Positions 25,590 through 34,863 of a stretch of 64,000 nt of DNA are shown piece after piece (the stretch's first letter is position 1; every line of letters begins with the position of its first letter). Position numbers and translations under genes: made by a program. Location of the stretch: positions 310,001 to 374,000 of the forward strand of contig JANSYJ010000001.1 of assembly GCA_024742495.1 (NCBI GenBank), in the 5' to 3' direction. The stretch comes from Bacteroidota bacterium. Its GTDB lineage: Bacteria; Bacteroidota; Bacteroidia; Flavobacteriales; Schleiferiaceae. The notes below the pieces were generated by a model. The model made no database searches, was not told where the DNA came from, and worked only from the letters and a program-made list of their open reading frames with translations.

Positions 25590-26531
25590 ATGCGGAAATA
25601 TCACCTTGTCTTAATTGGTCTTTTTGGTCTTGGCGCCAATGCACAGATTTACACTCCCGGTAACACAACTCAAGGAAGCACAAACAGTCAGAATGTTGGA
25701 ATTGGGACCAGCCAAACCCAAGCAAAATTACATGTGAAAAGTCGTGATGGCCTGGGCATAGTGCTCGACGTAGGAGTTGCTGGTCCGCAAATCGGAGGCG
25801 GCTTTGCACAAACCACTTACCCTTTTGAGTTGCGCTATAGTAATTCCACCGGGCTCTTAGCTAATGGCGCTTCTTACCCATTAAATGAAGTTCGTCTTCG
25901 AATGCACAATAATGGTAGGCTCGACCTGGGATCTACCTTTCAGGCCTTTCCGCTTAGGTCGAACTCAAGACTTAATGTTATGCACGGAATGACACTCTTT
26001 GGCAGCTCCAGCAATTATATGTTTATGCATAACAATAGTATTCGCTGGTACAATAATGGTCATGGTCATTTTAAGATAAGTCATGGTAATGCCAATAACA
26101 GTTTAGGTAGAGATCTTTTCAGCATAGATCCAAACGGGGCAGCGACTTTTACGGGCAATGCCACGATAAATGATTATTTGGCCATAAGTACCAGTACAAT
26201 AGTTGGCGACTATAAACTATTTGTTGGTGGAGCAATGCTAGCTGAGGAAGTAGTTGTAAAGCTTCAGGCCGATTGGCCCGATTATGTTTTCATGCCAAAT
26301 TACCCCCTTATGCCCCTCGAAGACTTAGAACGCTTTGTGCTGAAAAATCAGCGGCTACCCAATATCCCCAGTGCTAAAACAGTAGCTAAGGAAGGGCAAA
26401 ACCTTGGAGAAAATCAGAAAGTATTAGTGGAGAAAATCGAAGAGCTTACCCTATACCTAATAGCGATCAATAAAGAGCTAGAAAAGGCCAAAGCCAAAAT
26501 TGAAGCTTTGGAAAATGCACAGCAATTATAA
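25590..26531 (+). CDS. Secreted tail-fibre-like surface protein
   Basis: A 313-residue protein with signal peptide MRKYHLVLIGLFGLGANAQ. The start NVGIGTSQTQAKLHVKS is typical of Bacteroidota surface proteins related to phage tail fibres, and the C-terminus (DYVFMPNYPLMPLEDLERFV, then NIPSAKTV and a coiled coil to ALENAQQL) matches the usual stalk of such proteins, which often precede an S74 chaperone domain. No autoproteolytic S74 domain is present here. It is first in a three-gene operon with an 11-bp gap to the next gene. Confidence 0.75.
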   Translation: MRKYHLVLIGLFGLGANAQIYTPGNTTQGSTNSQNVGIGTSQTQAKLHVKSRDGLGIVLDVGVAGPQIGGGFAQTTYPFELRYSNSTGLLANGASYPLNEVRLRMHNNGRLDLGSTFQAFPLRSNSRLNVMHGMTLFGSSSNYMFMHNNSIRWYNNGHGHFKISHGNANNSLGRDLFSIDPNGAATFTGNATINDYLAISTSTIVGDYKLFVGGAMLAEEVVVKLQADWPDYVFMPNYPLMPLEDLERFVLKNQRLPNIPSAKTVAKEGQNLGENQKVLVEKIEELTLYLIAINKELEKAKAKIEALENAQQL

Positions 26532-26542
26532 GGTCTCAATTA

Positions 26543-27358
26543 ATGAAACGATTTTCCTTTTTTAGCCTTTGCCTGCTCTTGAGCATTAGTTCGTGCAAAA
26601 ATGATCGCGATGATAAGTGCTTCGACCCTAGCAATCGCGAATGTGAGAACTACGACCCCTGTCTTGCCAAGAAGCCGGTTTCGGCGGACTTTGTGATGGA
26701 GCAACAATTTTCGATTTCTGGTGCACTTGCTAGTGTTTATCGCGCTGACTCCGTTTTTCCGAGTGGTCGCAGAGTTAAGTTTAGAGCCCTAGAAGACAGT
26801 GCCTACTACCGATGGGAATTAGGTACTGAAGTCGTAGAGGGCTTCGATAAACAAGAAGTAAGTCGCGCCTTAACTCTAAACCTAGGCCACTATTCTCCAC
26901 GATTAAGCATAAGCAAAAGCCCCGACAGCATTTGCCACCCGCAAGACGATGGCATAGATGTAAAAACCAAATCTTTTCAAGTTATCAGCGCCTGCGAAAC
27001 CATGATTATCAATCGCTTTAAGGGAGTCTTCAACGATCTGCCCGATGATAGCTTAATTATAGAATTCTACTTCGGTGATTTTCAAGCAAGGCCTAGCGGT
27101 CCTGGTTGCAGCAAGTCACTAGACATTTGGGCCGTTGATCTCCTGCAGCAGAATAGTGCCTACATCCCAAAATACGACACCATTCCTACCATCTTTGATT
27201 TAAATGATGGTTTTTCCGACACCTATGTCGAATGGGTCGGGTCGGGAAGTGGCTCCATGAAAGGACATGCTCTGCTCGAAAGAAACAAAAAGACTATCAG
27301 CCTTGACTTTAGCTATGCCAACATTAGCCGGCAGTTTAATGGTAAAATAATCCCATAA
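26543..27358 (+). CDS. Unknown lipoprotein, 271 aa
   Basis: Signal peptide MKRFSFFSLCLLLSISSC with lipobox SSC (Cys18) followed by a charged stretch KNDRDDK. Several cysteines in the first 35 mature residues (DKCFDPSNRECENYDPC) and later CSKS and CETM suggest disulfides. The C-terminal part (FNGKIIP) resembles a lipocalin-like or META-like barrel end but no family is recognised. It lies between the tail-fibre-like gene (11 bp) and the T9SS gene (3 bp) and probably works with them at the surface. Confidence 0.7.
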   Translation: MKRFSFFSLCLLLSISSCKNDRDDKCFDPSNRECENYDPCLAKKPVSADFVMEQQFSISGALASVYRADSVFPSGRRVKFRALEDSAYYRWELGTEVVEGFDKQEVSRALTLNLGHYSPRLSISKSPDSICHPQDDGIDVKTKSFQVISACETMIINRFKGVFNDLPDDSLIIEFYFGDFQARPSGPGCSKSLDIWAVDLLQQNSAYIPKYDTIPTIFDLNDGFSDTYVEWVGSGSGSMKGHALLERNKKTISLDFSYANISRQFNGKIIP

Positions 27359-27361
27359 AGC

Positions 27362-30300
27362 ATGAAAAGTATTCTTCCTTTATTTCTGTGTTTTACGCTT
27401 GTTTCTGTTGAAACGTATGGGCAATGTATTCGAGGGGTTTCCAGTAATCCCGACAATCCTTATAACCCTCGGGTAGAAGGGTATATGGCAGCAATTAACA
27501 ACCAAAGCCATCCCAATGACCCCCAAATTACCATCAACCCTTGGCTAAATACTTTTAATTGGAGCGATACCCATGCTGTTGGTTTTAAACAAATCCCCTT
27601 GGCGCAAAATGCCGGTTGGCGGATTGCTAATTTTACCGGTTTTATTCCCAATATGGCTTCGCCTTACGAGGGAGGTGCCCTTGGCTACCATTACCTTAGG
27701 CCGCCAGCGGTTAATTTTCGGGAAGGTGATTTTTATTGGCATGAGGGTTGGGAGTTATTATGGCTGGGCACAGGCTTTTTCCCCAATGGAGAAGAAGTAA
27801 ACTCAGATAACCCCAATCGCCTAATTTCACACAAGTCCTCGGTAGAAAGTGCTAGTGCACCCTATATCATCATTTACAATCGATACCGCGGCCTCTTGCG
27901 TGTTTTTATAAGTGTTTTTACCGATTTAGGTCAGTATGACAACGCTACAATTGAAATTCATTTTGACACCGAAAATAATGACTACAGTAGCACCCTTCCT
28001 TCAAACCTTACCAATCTTTCAGGAACCCTACGCCATGTGAATAGCTATGATCAAGCCTTAGATGTTCCAACCAATGCTACGGAGATGAAGTCCCAACAGA
28101 GGATGTCCGTAAGTCAATATAAATGGATGTCGGCAGATTTTCAAATGGCTTTTGATCCTTGTGTCTGCCACCTTCCTAGTGAATTGATGTTTAAAATTAC
28201 TGCCTGGGAAGAGTTTGAGGTGGACCTTTATGGTCGCGCCGTAAGCTTGGAAGTGCCCATTGCCGATGGAAATGGAAATGGTGCTTATGACAAAGGATTT
28301 CTGAGCGTGCACGACATTAAGGATTTTGCCAATGATCAAAGCGGCGGGCATTTAATTTACCATAAAGCAGAACTACTAATTGCAGATTACCAAGCACGCT
28401 TAGAGAAATACAATAATGATCTAAAAGATTACCAAGCCTATAATAATAGTATCCTGAGCGCTGGACTCAGCGCGGTGAGGGATTATATAACATGGGGCTT
28501 AGTTGACTATGGAAAAATAGCCAGCCTATTATCGGTTTTAGGGGGTAATCTGGGGCTTAGTCCTCCCGATAAGCAGTTCGCCGTTCCTAATCGCCTCTTC
28601 CTCCCGCCGGGCGGTGTGCTTAGCCTTTTTGAAGATGGTAGGCAGATAAACGACCAAGCCAGCAAAAAGGTAAGTTACGTTCGTGTAAAAAATGATACGG
28701 CCTTTGTACAGCAGTATAGTTATCAAAGCCTCGAAAACAGCATAGCTAAGGATGGTAAAAAAATCCTCGCCAGTGGTTTCGATATGCTCAGCAGTCAAAT
28801 ATTTGGGAAGAAAGCCAATAAGCCCGTGCAGCCGACTACTCCCGCGGCTACCTATTCCGAGATGCGCTTCTCCGGATCTATCAGAGATAAAGATGAGCCC
28901 GTACGAATCGGACCGTTTCTAAATCCCGGTTCTTTAATAAATAGCCCGGCCTTAACTGCTTTCAATTATCCTGCCTACGACGAAGCCCTGGGATTATTTG
29001 CCATGCTAAAGTCACCAAAACTAAATCTGCTTTCAAACCCTGGGGATGACGAAAAGAAACTTATCGTTGATCAAATCGGTGAAAATGATAAGGGGGCGAG
29101 TATCAACAACTTCTATAAAAGAGAAGAAAAAACCAGACTGGTTAAAAACGAAACCACCACCATAATACTGGATGAACCCTTGGCCTATAAACTAAACGAT
29201 GCCTTGGATATAAAAGAGAGTGACGTCTATGTGATGCTAGAGTTTGAATATTCGGTGCCCATTATTTCTGAAGTGGATGAGGTTTATAGATCGGGAATGA
29301 TCGGCTACTCCGGCTTTCCAAATGAGTTTTTCGGAATTCCGTCTCCCGAAAGACAGGTCCTAAACTTCGGAGTCGAATGCCGCATGGGGACAAATATGTC
29401 GGTAAAAAACATCTTCCTTAATGGCAACACCCGCGAGGTAATCGTAAGCTCAAAATGGGAGCCCATTGAGGATTTTGGCGAGCTTGTTCTCCAGGCAAAC
29501 CTTGATTTTGTATTTGAGGATTATTTATCCTTCATAGATGTGTGGGGGCCCCATGAAAGTTCTGCCGGGCCAATTAGAGTGGCGAGAAGATTTAGCTGGA
29601 AAGAGCCTCAGGAAATAGAAATCCAGAGTTTAAAGCTTAAGGTCCTAAGTGATTTCACCTTTGAGCAATTAGATCGTCATGGCAAGCATAACTCCACCGC
29701 TCAATCTTTCACCTATTTGATATACGATAAAGAGCAGGGAATTAACCGCCTAAAAAGTTTCACGAAAGACATAAGCCCTAACCTCGCATACACTCCGGGC
29801 CTACTGCGCCTTAGAGACGAATCACTGGCTAGCTCCAAGAAGGTTCACAGTATACATACAGACCAAAACAATGTGCGCACCTACCAACTTAAGGCGGAGG
29901 AAATTCAAATTGATGGTTATCTATTAACAAACTATCCTGCTAGCCACAGCCGGGTAAATATTGAGGCCTTTCGGGAAATTCGGCTTTTACCTGGGGCAAC
30001 TGCCATTCCACTAAATACAAGCATGAAAATTAACAAGCACCCTTATAACTTTCCGCCTGTCCGGGAACAGAGCTCGGCGGAACTGAGTGCTTTTTGCAAT
30101 GATCACACTAATGGATATTTAGCCTTTAGAAAGCTAACTAAAGACTCCGTGTACCATGAAGCCCCATCAATTCCTATTGAGGAAGGCCTTCACCAAAAAG
30201 ATAATCCAATTCAAGTTTATCCTAATCCTACTAAGGAAAGCTTAAATGTCACCTTCATCCGCGGCTCTGCCTTTTTAGATGTTGAGCTATCGGATATGAA

Positions 30301-30448
30301 TGGCCGCGTTTTTCTCAGCGAAAGACTTGAAGGTGAACTTAGCCAAGCCTTTCAGCTCGACTTCCAAAATATTTCCAGTGGTCTTTACATCCTAAAAATT
30401 AGAAACGCAGAGGGTCAATCTTATATAGAGCAGGTCATTAAGGAATAA
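27362..30448 (+). CDS. Large secreted protein with T9SS type A sorting domain
   Basis: A 1028-residue protein with a signal peptide (MKSILPLFLCFTLVSVETYG). The last 75 residues form a type A T9SS C-terminal domain: IQVYPNPTKESLNVTF, then VELSDMNGRVFLSERL and SSGLYILKIRNAEGQSYIEQ. The central part has no domain I recognise; it is rich in Asn, Pro and aromatic residues, with an acidic, calcium-like loop ADGNGNGAYDKG near residue 300. It closes the operon that begins at 25590. The sorting domain shows export through the outer membrane and attachment to the cell surface or release. Confidence 0.82.
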   Translation: MKSILPLFLCFTLVSVETYGQCIRGVSSNPDNPYNPRVEGYMAAINNQSHPNDPQITINPWLNTFNWSDTHAVGFKQIPLAQNAGWRIANFTGFIPNMASPYEGGALGYHYLRPPAVNFREGDFYWHEGWELLWLGTGFFPNGEEVNSDNPNRLISHKSSVESASAPYIIIYNRYRGLLRVFISVFTDLGQYDNATIEIHFDTENNDYSSTLPSNLTNLSGTLRHVNSYDQALDVPTNATEMKSQQRMSVSQYKWMSADFQMAFDPCVCHLPSELMFKITAWEEFEVDLYGRAVSLEVPIADGNGNGAYDKGFLSVHDIKDFANDQSGGHLIYHKAELLIADYQARLEKYNNDLKDYQAYNNSILSAGLSAVRDYITWGLVDYGKIASLLSVLGGNLGLSPPDKQFAVPNRLFLPPGGVLSLFEDGRQINDQASKKVSYVRVKNDTAFVQQYSYQSLENSIAKDGKKILASGFDMLSSQIFGKKANKPVQPTTPAATYSEMRFSGSIRDKDEPVRIGPFLNPGSLINSPALTAFNYPAYDEALGLFAMLKSPKLNLLSNPGDDEKKLIVDQIGENDKGASINNFYKREEKTRLVKNETTTIILDEPLAYKLNDALDIKESDVYVMLEFEYSVPIISEVDEVYRSGMIGYSGFPNEFFGIPSPERQVLNFGVECRMGTNMSVKNIFLNGNTREVIVSSKWEPIEDFGELVLQANLDFVFEDYLSFIDVWGPHESSAGPIRVARRFSWKEPQEIEIQSLKLKVLSDFTFEQLDRHGKHNSTAQSFTYLIYDKEQGINRLKSFTKDISPNLAYTPGLLRLRDESLASSKKVHSIHTDQNNVRTYQLKAEEIQIDGYLLTNYPASHSRVNIEAFREIRLLPGATAIPLNTSMKINKHPYNFPPVREQSSAELSAFCNDHTNGYLAFRKLTKDSVYHEAPSIPIEEGLHQKDNPIQVYPNPTKESLNVTFIRGSAFLDVELSDMNGRVFLSERLEGELSQAFQLDFQNISSGLYILKIRNAEGQSYIEQVIKE

Positions 30449-30478
30449 AAATCGATTCAAAAAAGTGAAATAAAAAAA

Positions 30479-30512
30479 AGCCCGAAACCTTTCATAGATA
30501 AAGATTTCGGGC
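30479..30512 (-). terminator. Terminator for the prolyl oligopeptidase gene
   Basis: AGCCCGAAA and TTTCGGGCT pair with an inner CTTT/AAAG extension. On the minus strand the stem is followed by TTTTTTTTATTT, so it ends the minus-strand transcript from 30595 and may also help stop the convergent operon. Confidence 0.8.
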
Positions 30513-30594
30513 TGCTATTATACGCTCTCATTGAATGAGTCTCCAGCCTATTAGGCTTATCCTAAAATGCAGATCATTCAACAAGAGTCGGCTA

Positions 30595-32781
30595 TTAGTC
30601 TACTGCTCCTTCGGTATAAGGTTGCGGTAAACTTTCATAGCCCATATTGGAAAGACTAAAAGCCCACTTATCAGCTTGCTCTTGAATTATCTTATCGGTT
30701 GGCTTTCCGGCGCCGTGTCCAGCATTCGTCTCAATGCGAATAAGCATGGGCTTATCCCCGCTGTACTTCGCTTGTAACTCGGCTGCAAACTTAAAGCTGT
30801 GCGCTGGTACCACGCGGTCATCGTGATCGCCAGTGGTAACCATAGTCGCAGGGTAATCTATCCCTTCTTTTACATTATGAAGTGGCGAATAAGCCTTCAG
30901 ATAATCAAACATCTCTTTGGAATCGTCGGCAGTACCGTAATCGGTATGCCAACCTGCACCAGCGGTAAATTCGTGGTAACGCAGCATATCCAAAACGCCC
31001 ACGGCAGGAAGCGCCACGGCAAAAAGCTCTGGTCGTTGCAGCATGGTTGCGCCCACTAAAAGGCCACCATTAGAACCTCCGTGAATCGCTAATTTTTCTG
31101 GACGAGTATATTGCTCACTCTGAAGGTATTCCGCGGCGGCAATAAAGTCATCAAACACATTTTGTTTGTTCATTAGGGTTCCTGCTTCATGCCACTCTTC
31201 CCCGTATTCGCCACCACCGCGAAGGTTGGCCACAGCATAAACACCGCCTTGTTGCAGCCAAACAATATTGCTGGTGCTAAAACGCGGAGTGAGACTAACG
31301 TTAAAACCGCCATAGCCATAAAGCATGGTTGGATTGTTTCCATCCATTTCAAGACCCTTTTTGTGGGTAATGATCATTGGAACCTTAGTACCATCCTTAG
31401 AGGTATAGAATACCTGTTTAGATTCGTAGCGCTCCGAATCGAAAGCTACGGCTGATTTGCGATACAGTTCTGATTCGCCAGTGCCAATATTGTACTTAAA
31501 AGTAGTACCCGGGTTTATGTAATTGGTGAAGCTATAGTACAATTCCTCATCGTCCCAACGACCGCCAAATCCTCCAACAGAACCCGGCCCAGGAAGTTCT
31601 ATTTCGCGCTCCATCGCTCCGTCGGTGTTATACTGATAAACCTTATGTACCGCGTCGATCATATAGGTGGTGAAGAACTTTCCACCTGCCGTTCCAACTG
31701 TTAAAACGTGCTCTGTTTGCGGAATTACATCCACCCAATTTTCGGGGTCAAGATTAGGGAACTCGGCCATTGCCACGCGTCCGTTTGGAGCGTTCATATT
31801 GGTTTTAAAGTAAACCTTATTGCCATCGGTGTGAATAACACCTTGATCGCTATCAAAGCCACTCACAATAGAAACTATCGGTGCATTGGGGCTTTCTAAT
31901 TTTTGAATATACAATTCATTTCCGGTGGTAGACTCTGCGGCGGAGATAATCAAGTATTGCTCATCTTCCGACACATAACCTCCAATGTAACGGCGCTTCA
32001 TTTTTTCACCACCGAAAATAAGCTCATCTTCAGCCTGGCTTGCACCCATCTTATGGAAGAACAGTTTATGCATGTCCGTCATGGCTGTTAACTGACTACC
32101 TGCTTCTGGTTTGTCGTAGGAGCTGTAATAGAATCCCTCATTTCCGCGCCAGCTTAAACCGGAGAATTTTACATCCTTTAAAGTATCCCCAATTTGCTCC
32201 ATGCTTAGGGCGTCGATAATAATCACCTTTCTCCAATCAGAACCGCCTTCCGAAATCTGATAGGCGCATAGGCTACCATCTTTGGTAAAGCTCATCCCTC
32301 CAAGGGAAGTACTGCCGTCTTCTGCGAAAGTATTGGGATCTAGGAATACCTCAGCATTATCCATGCTCCCTTCACCTGTTTTAAAACGGTAAACCACATA
32401 TTGGTTTTGCAGTCCGTTATTTTTGTAGAAATAGGTGAAATCACCATGTTCAAAAGGTGCTCCTAATTTTTCATAATTCCACAATTCGGTGAGCTTATTC
32501 TTAAGGGCATCGCGATAAGGGATTTGCTCTAAATAACCAAAGCTCACTTCATTTTGGGCTGTTACCCATGCTTCTGTTTCCGCCGATCGATCATCTTCCA
32601 GCCAGCGATAAGGGTCTGGCACTTGGGTGCCGAAATACTCATCTACCGTAGAGTCTTTCCGCGTTTCAGGATACTCCATCTCCATTTTTGTTTTCGTTTC
32701 TGCCTGATTTTGCTCAGGGTTCTCCGTACAAGCGGCACTGAGCATAATGGCTGCAGTGGCTATGATACTTCCTTTTTTCAT
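30595..32781 (-). CDS. Prolyl oligopeptidase (S9A family), lipoprotein
   Basis: A 728-residue serine peptidase. The start MKKGSIIATAAIMLSAAC is a lipoprotein signal (Cys18). An N-terminal seven-bladed propeller (about residues 100-440) precedes the alpha/beta-hydrolase domain, with Ser570 in HGGSNGGLLVGA, Asp655 in DHDDRVVP and His689 in NAGHGAGKP; the spacing of 85 and 34 residues fits porcine prolyl oligopeptidase. VPDPYRWLED near residue 55 is the typical N-terminal motif. It would cut short peptides after proline in the periplasm or at the outer membrane. Close to full family length. Confidence 0.95.
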   Translation of the reverse strand: MKKGSIIATAAIMLSAACTENPEQNQAETKTKMEMEYPETRKDSTVDEYFGTQVPDPYRWLEDDRSAETEAWVTAQNEVSFGYLEQIPYRDALKNKLTELWNYEKLGAPFEHGDFTYFYKNNGLQNQYVVYRFKTGEGSMDNAEVFLDPNTFAEDGSTSLGGMSFTKDGSLCAYQISEGGSDWRKVIIIDALSMEQIGDTLKDVKFSGLSWRGNEGFYYSSYDKPEAGSQLTAMTDMHKLFFHKMGASQAEDELIFGGEKMKRRYIGGYVSEDEQYLIISAAESTTGNELYIQKLESPNAPIVSIVSGFDSDQGVIHTDGNKVYFKTNMNAPNGRVAMAEFPNLDPENWVDVIPQTEHVLTVGTAGGKFFTTYMIDAVHKVYQYNTDGAMEREIELPGPGSVGGFGGRWDDEELYYSFTNYINPGTTFKYNIGTGESELYRKSAVAFDSERYESKQVFYTSKDGTKVPMIITHKKGLEMDGNNPTMLYGYGGFNVSLTPRFSTSNIVWLQQGGVYAVANLRGGGEYGEEWHEAGTLMNKQNVFDDFIAAAEYLQSEQYTRPEKLAIHGGSNGGLLVGATMLQRPELFAVALPAVGVLDMLRYHEFTAGAGWHTDYGTADDSKEMFDYLKAYSPLHNVKEGIDYPATMVTTGDHDDRVVPAHSFKFAAELQAKYSGDKPMLIRIETNAGHGAGKPTDKIIQEQADKWAFSLSNMGYESLPQPYTEGAVD

Positions 32782-32819
32782 AAATGTAATTTTTGACAGC
32801 TGGGCTGGATCGGTTGCCG

Positions 32820-32827
32820 CAAATATA
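32820..32827 (-). promoter_or_regulatory. -7 promoter box for the prolyl oligopeptidase gene
   Basis: TATATTTG on the minus strand is a full match to TAnnTTTG and ends 38 bases before the ATG at 32781. No -33 partner is clear. Confidence 0.4.
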
Positions 32828-32952
32828 AGCGCAAATAAAAAGCACGGCTCTCCCCCTTATGACGGAGTGAAATTTTGGCTATTATCTATTGTAAACGCTA
32901 ACTTGGGATTTGCTAATTAAGCTTGATCTATTTAGTATTCTTAAAAACAATT

Positions 32953-33648
32953 ATGAAGCGAATTATTGTCGTGATTATACTGCTGGCAAACTCGACTTTT
33001 GCTCAATATCGGTTTTCTGACTTGCAATACCTTGATATTGAGGCAAGCTACTTAAGCGGAAAGTTTGGCTTTAGTACAGCGTCCCAATTCCAGTTAATCA
33101 ACAGCATATGTACGGACTCAATCGATTGTTACCGATATGATGAACCGACCACTCTAATTGGTTATTGGAGTCCCAAAGCAAATGTTAAGGTTGAACTCCA
33201 TTATACAGAAGCACCAAGTGATGACCCTAGGTTTATTGCCGTTCACAATGGAGAAATAATCCTTGAGGAGTCCGGCTCGATTTTACACTTTAAAGGTGCC
33301 ACTTTGTATATCGAAGGAAGCGCCAATTCCTTTTTTGACAAGAAAAGAAAATTTCAATTTATTGATAATAAATACCAGGAGGTAAATCAACCCTTTTATC
33401 ATATCGGACTTAGAGGAAAACTCAATTACCCCATTCAAATTTACAAGACAGACAAATTCCGGGAGAAAGTAGCTTTTCTGCCAAAAGATTATGATATCGA
33501 GGTGCTAATAGGTCAAACAGGAGGAGAATATGACGGCCTCGAAAAGGTGCTCATTAAAACAGAGTTTGGTTTAATCGGTTGGTTTAATTTCAAAGAAGTA
33601 GCCTGGGAAGAACCGCTTATTGATGGACTTTTTTATCATGGTGATTAA
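32953..33648 (+). CDS. Unknown secreted protein, 231 aa
   Basis: The ATG at 32953 gives the signal peptide MKRIIVVIILLANSTFA; a TTG 30 bp upstream gives no advantage. The mature protein has two cysteines (SICTDSIDC, near residue 50), and its C-terminal 60 residues (DIEVLIGQTGGEYDGLEKV, then KTEFGLIGWFNF) resemble an SH3-like strand pattern. No family is recognised. It stands alone, followed by dispersed repeat copy B. Confidence 0.65.
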   Translation: MKRIIVVIILLANSTFAQYRFSDLQYLDIEASYLSGKFGFSTASQFQLINSICTDSIDCYRYDEPTTLIGYWSPKANVKVELHYTEAPSDDPRFIAVHNGEIILEESGSILHFKGATLYIEGSANSFFDKKRKFQFIDNKYQEVNQPFYHIGLRGKLNYPIQIYKTDKFREKVAFLPKDYDIEVLIGQTGGEYDGLEKVLIKTEFGLIGWFNFKEVAWEEPLIDGLFYHGD

Positions 33649-33880
33649 GTATGGTTTTAAATAAACAATGGATAAACCCATAAGCCAAGGAATTCACTAA
33701 AAGGATAGTGATTTCATCCAAGGGACTTATTTCCTTTCCGAAAATGAAAACAGGCAAATTGAAAAAAAAGGTCGATAAGTAGTTCAGGCAAAAATCAATT
33801 TGGGAAAAGGTTTCCCTTAGGTATAAAGGGTCGTGCTTAGTCCGTGATTGATCCGAATTGCAAGCGTTTTTATTACTTAG
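33649..33880. other. Non-coding stretch before dispersed repeat B
   Basis: No gene seen. A minus-strand frame over 33617-34021 runs through the repeat and lacks any protein-like character. Confidence 0.45.
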
Positions 33881-34151
33881 GGAATGGTTACGGCTAGGAG
33901 GCTGGCATGGCGAGCGACGAGCCGATAGATTGAGGTTAGGGCTTAGGGAGATCGCGTAGCTCCGAAGGAGATCCCGCGACCGAACTTGGCCTAATGAAAA
34001 TCTGAGGTTTGGAGCTTGCAAGCCTTGACTTTTTGTTTCGTTTTACAAAGGCTCTTTATTCCTTTTGGTTTTTGTGAGCTCGGGACATGCCCTCGGTTGT
34101 GTCAAGACAAAATGAAAGACTATTATAAATTAACCCCTTACAACAGTACCT
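33881..34151 (+). repeat. Dispersed repeat, copy B (plus orientation)
   Basis: Begins GGAATGGTTACGGCTAGGAG and ends near CCTTACAACAGTACC. The first 150 bp match copy A (12659-12982, inverted) at about 95%. It holds the hairpin core GTAGCTCCGAAGGAGATC and one GTGAGCTCGGG...CCCTCGGTT unit, followed by GTGTCAAGACAAAATG, which is shared by all three copies in part. It lies downstream of the gene ending at 33648, in the same direction. Confidence 0.85.
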
Positions 34152-34320
34152 GTACGCAACGCCCTGCTGGATGCTGAACCGAGCTAATGGTTAGAATCAA
34201 TATTTTAATTGGAGATAAAAAGTCAAGCAATCCTGCTAATCCAAGAATTCTCCCTTGGCATTTTTTTCGGTAAAAATTTAGATATTTCAGCTTTAAGCCT
34301 TTGCTAAAGCGGATGTGACT

Positions 34321-34815
34321 ATGAAAGGAAACCATATTGAAATAAAGGGATCGGAACTAACCATTTGTTCTAAGAAGGCCCCTTTATTTATTCGACTAGT
34401 GTTGACCCTATTTATGTCTGTACTGGTATTAATTCCTATTGCCCTTATCGTCTTCACCTGGCTCTTTGGAGAGGGAGCGATTATAGGAATTGCGCTCTCC
34501 TTTCTTTTTTGTTGGGGACTAGGCTTTTATCTGCTTCGAATAATCCTTTGGAATTCTTGTGGGCGAGAAATACTGAATTTAGAAATTGAAAAGGTCTCCT
34601 ACATTGCCGATTATGGCCTTTTTAAAGATGGGCGACAAGAAATTCCAAGCGGGGAATTGCAGACGGAAATAATTTACGATCTTGAAACAAAACCTATGCT
34701 CGGTAGGCTAAAGTTAAATCGTAAAACAGCCTCTTTGGAGACTGTCCTACACCTTAGCATTGCGGAATTAGAAGAGTTAATAAATGCAATTGAAAGGCAA
34801 TACCAGCCTAGCTAA
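34321..34815 (+). CDS. Unknown membrane protein, 164 aa
   Basis: The ATG at 34321 is preferred over the GTG six bases upstream. Two adjacent membrane segments lie at about residues 23-45 and 51-73. The C-terminal cytoplasmic part (SYIADYGLFKDGRQEI, then LETVLHLSIAELEELI) is charged. No family recognised. Stand-alone gene between dispersed repeat B and the NmrA-type gene. Confidence 0.65.
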   Translation: MKGNHIEIKGSELTICSKKAPLFIRLVLTLFMSVLVLIPIALIVFTWLFGEGAIIGIALSFLFCWGLGFYLLRIILWNSCGREILNLEIEKVSYIADYGLFKDGRQEIPSGELQTEIIYDLETKPMLGRLKLNRKTASLETVLHLSIAELEELINAIERQYQPS

Positions 34816-34863
34816 AGTCTATTTACACCATGTGAATACGGGTAGCTGGTCTAAATCAATACC

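Noticed and set aside
33617-34021. 134-residue minus-strand frame through dispersed repeat B
   Set aside because: Copy A does not keep the frame, and the sequence shows no protein-like pattern; the DNA is better explained as a non-coding repeat.
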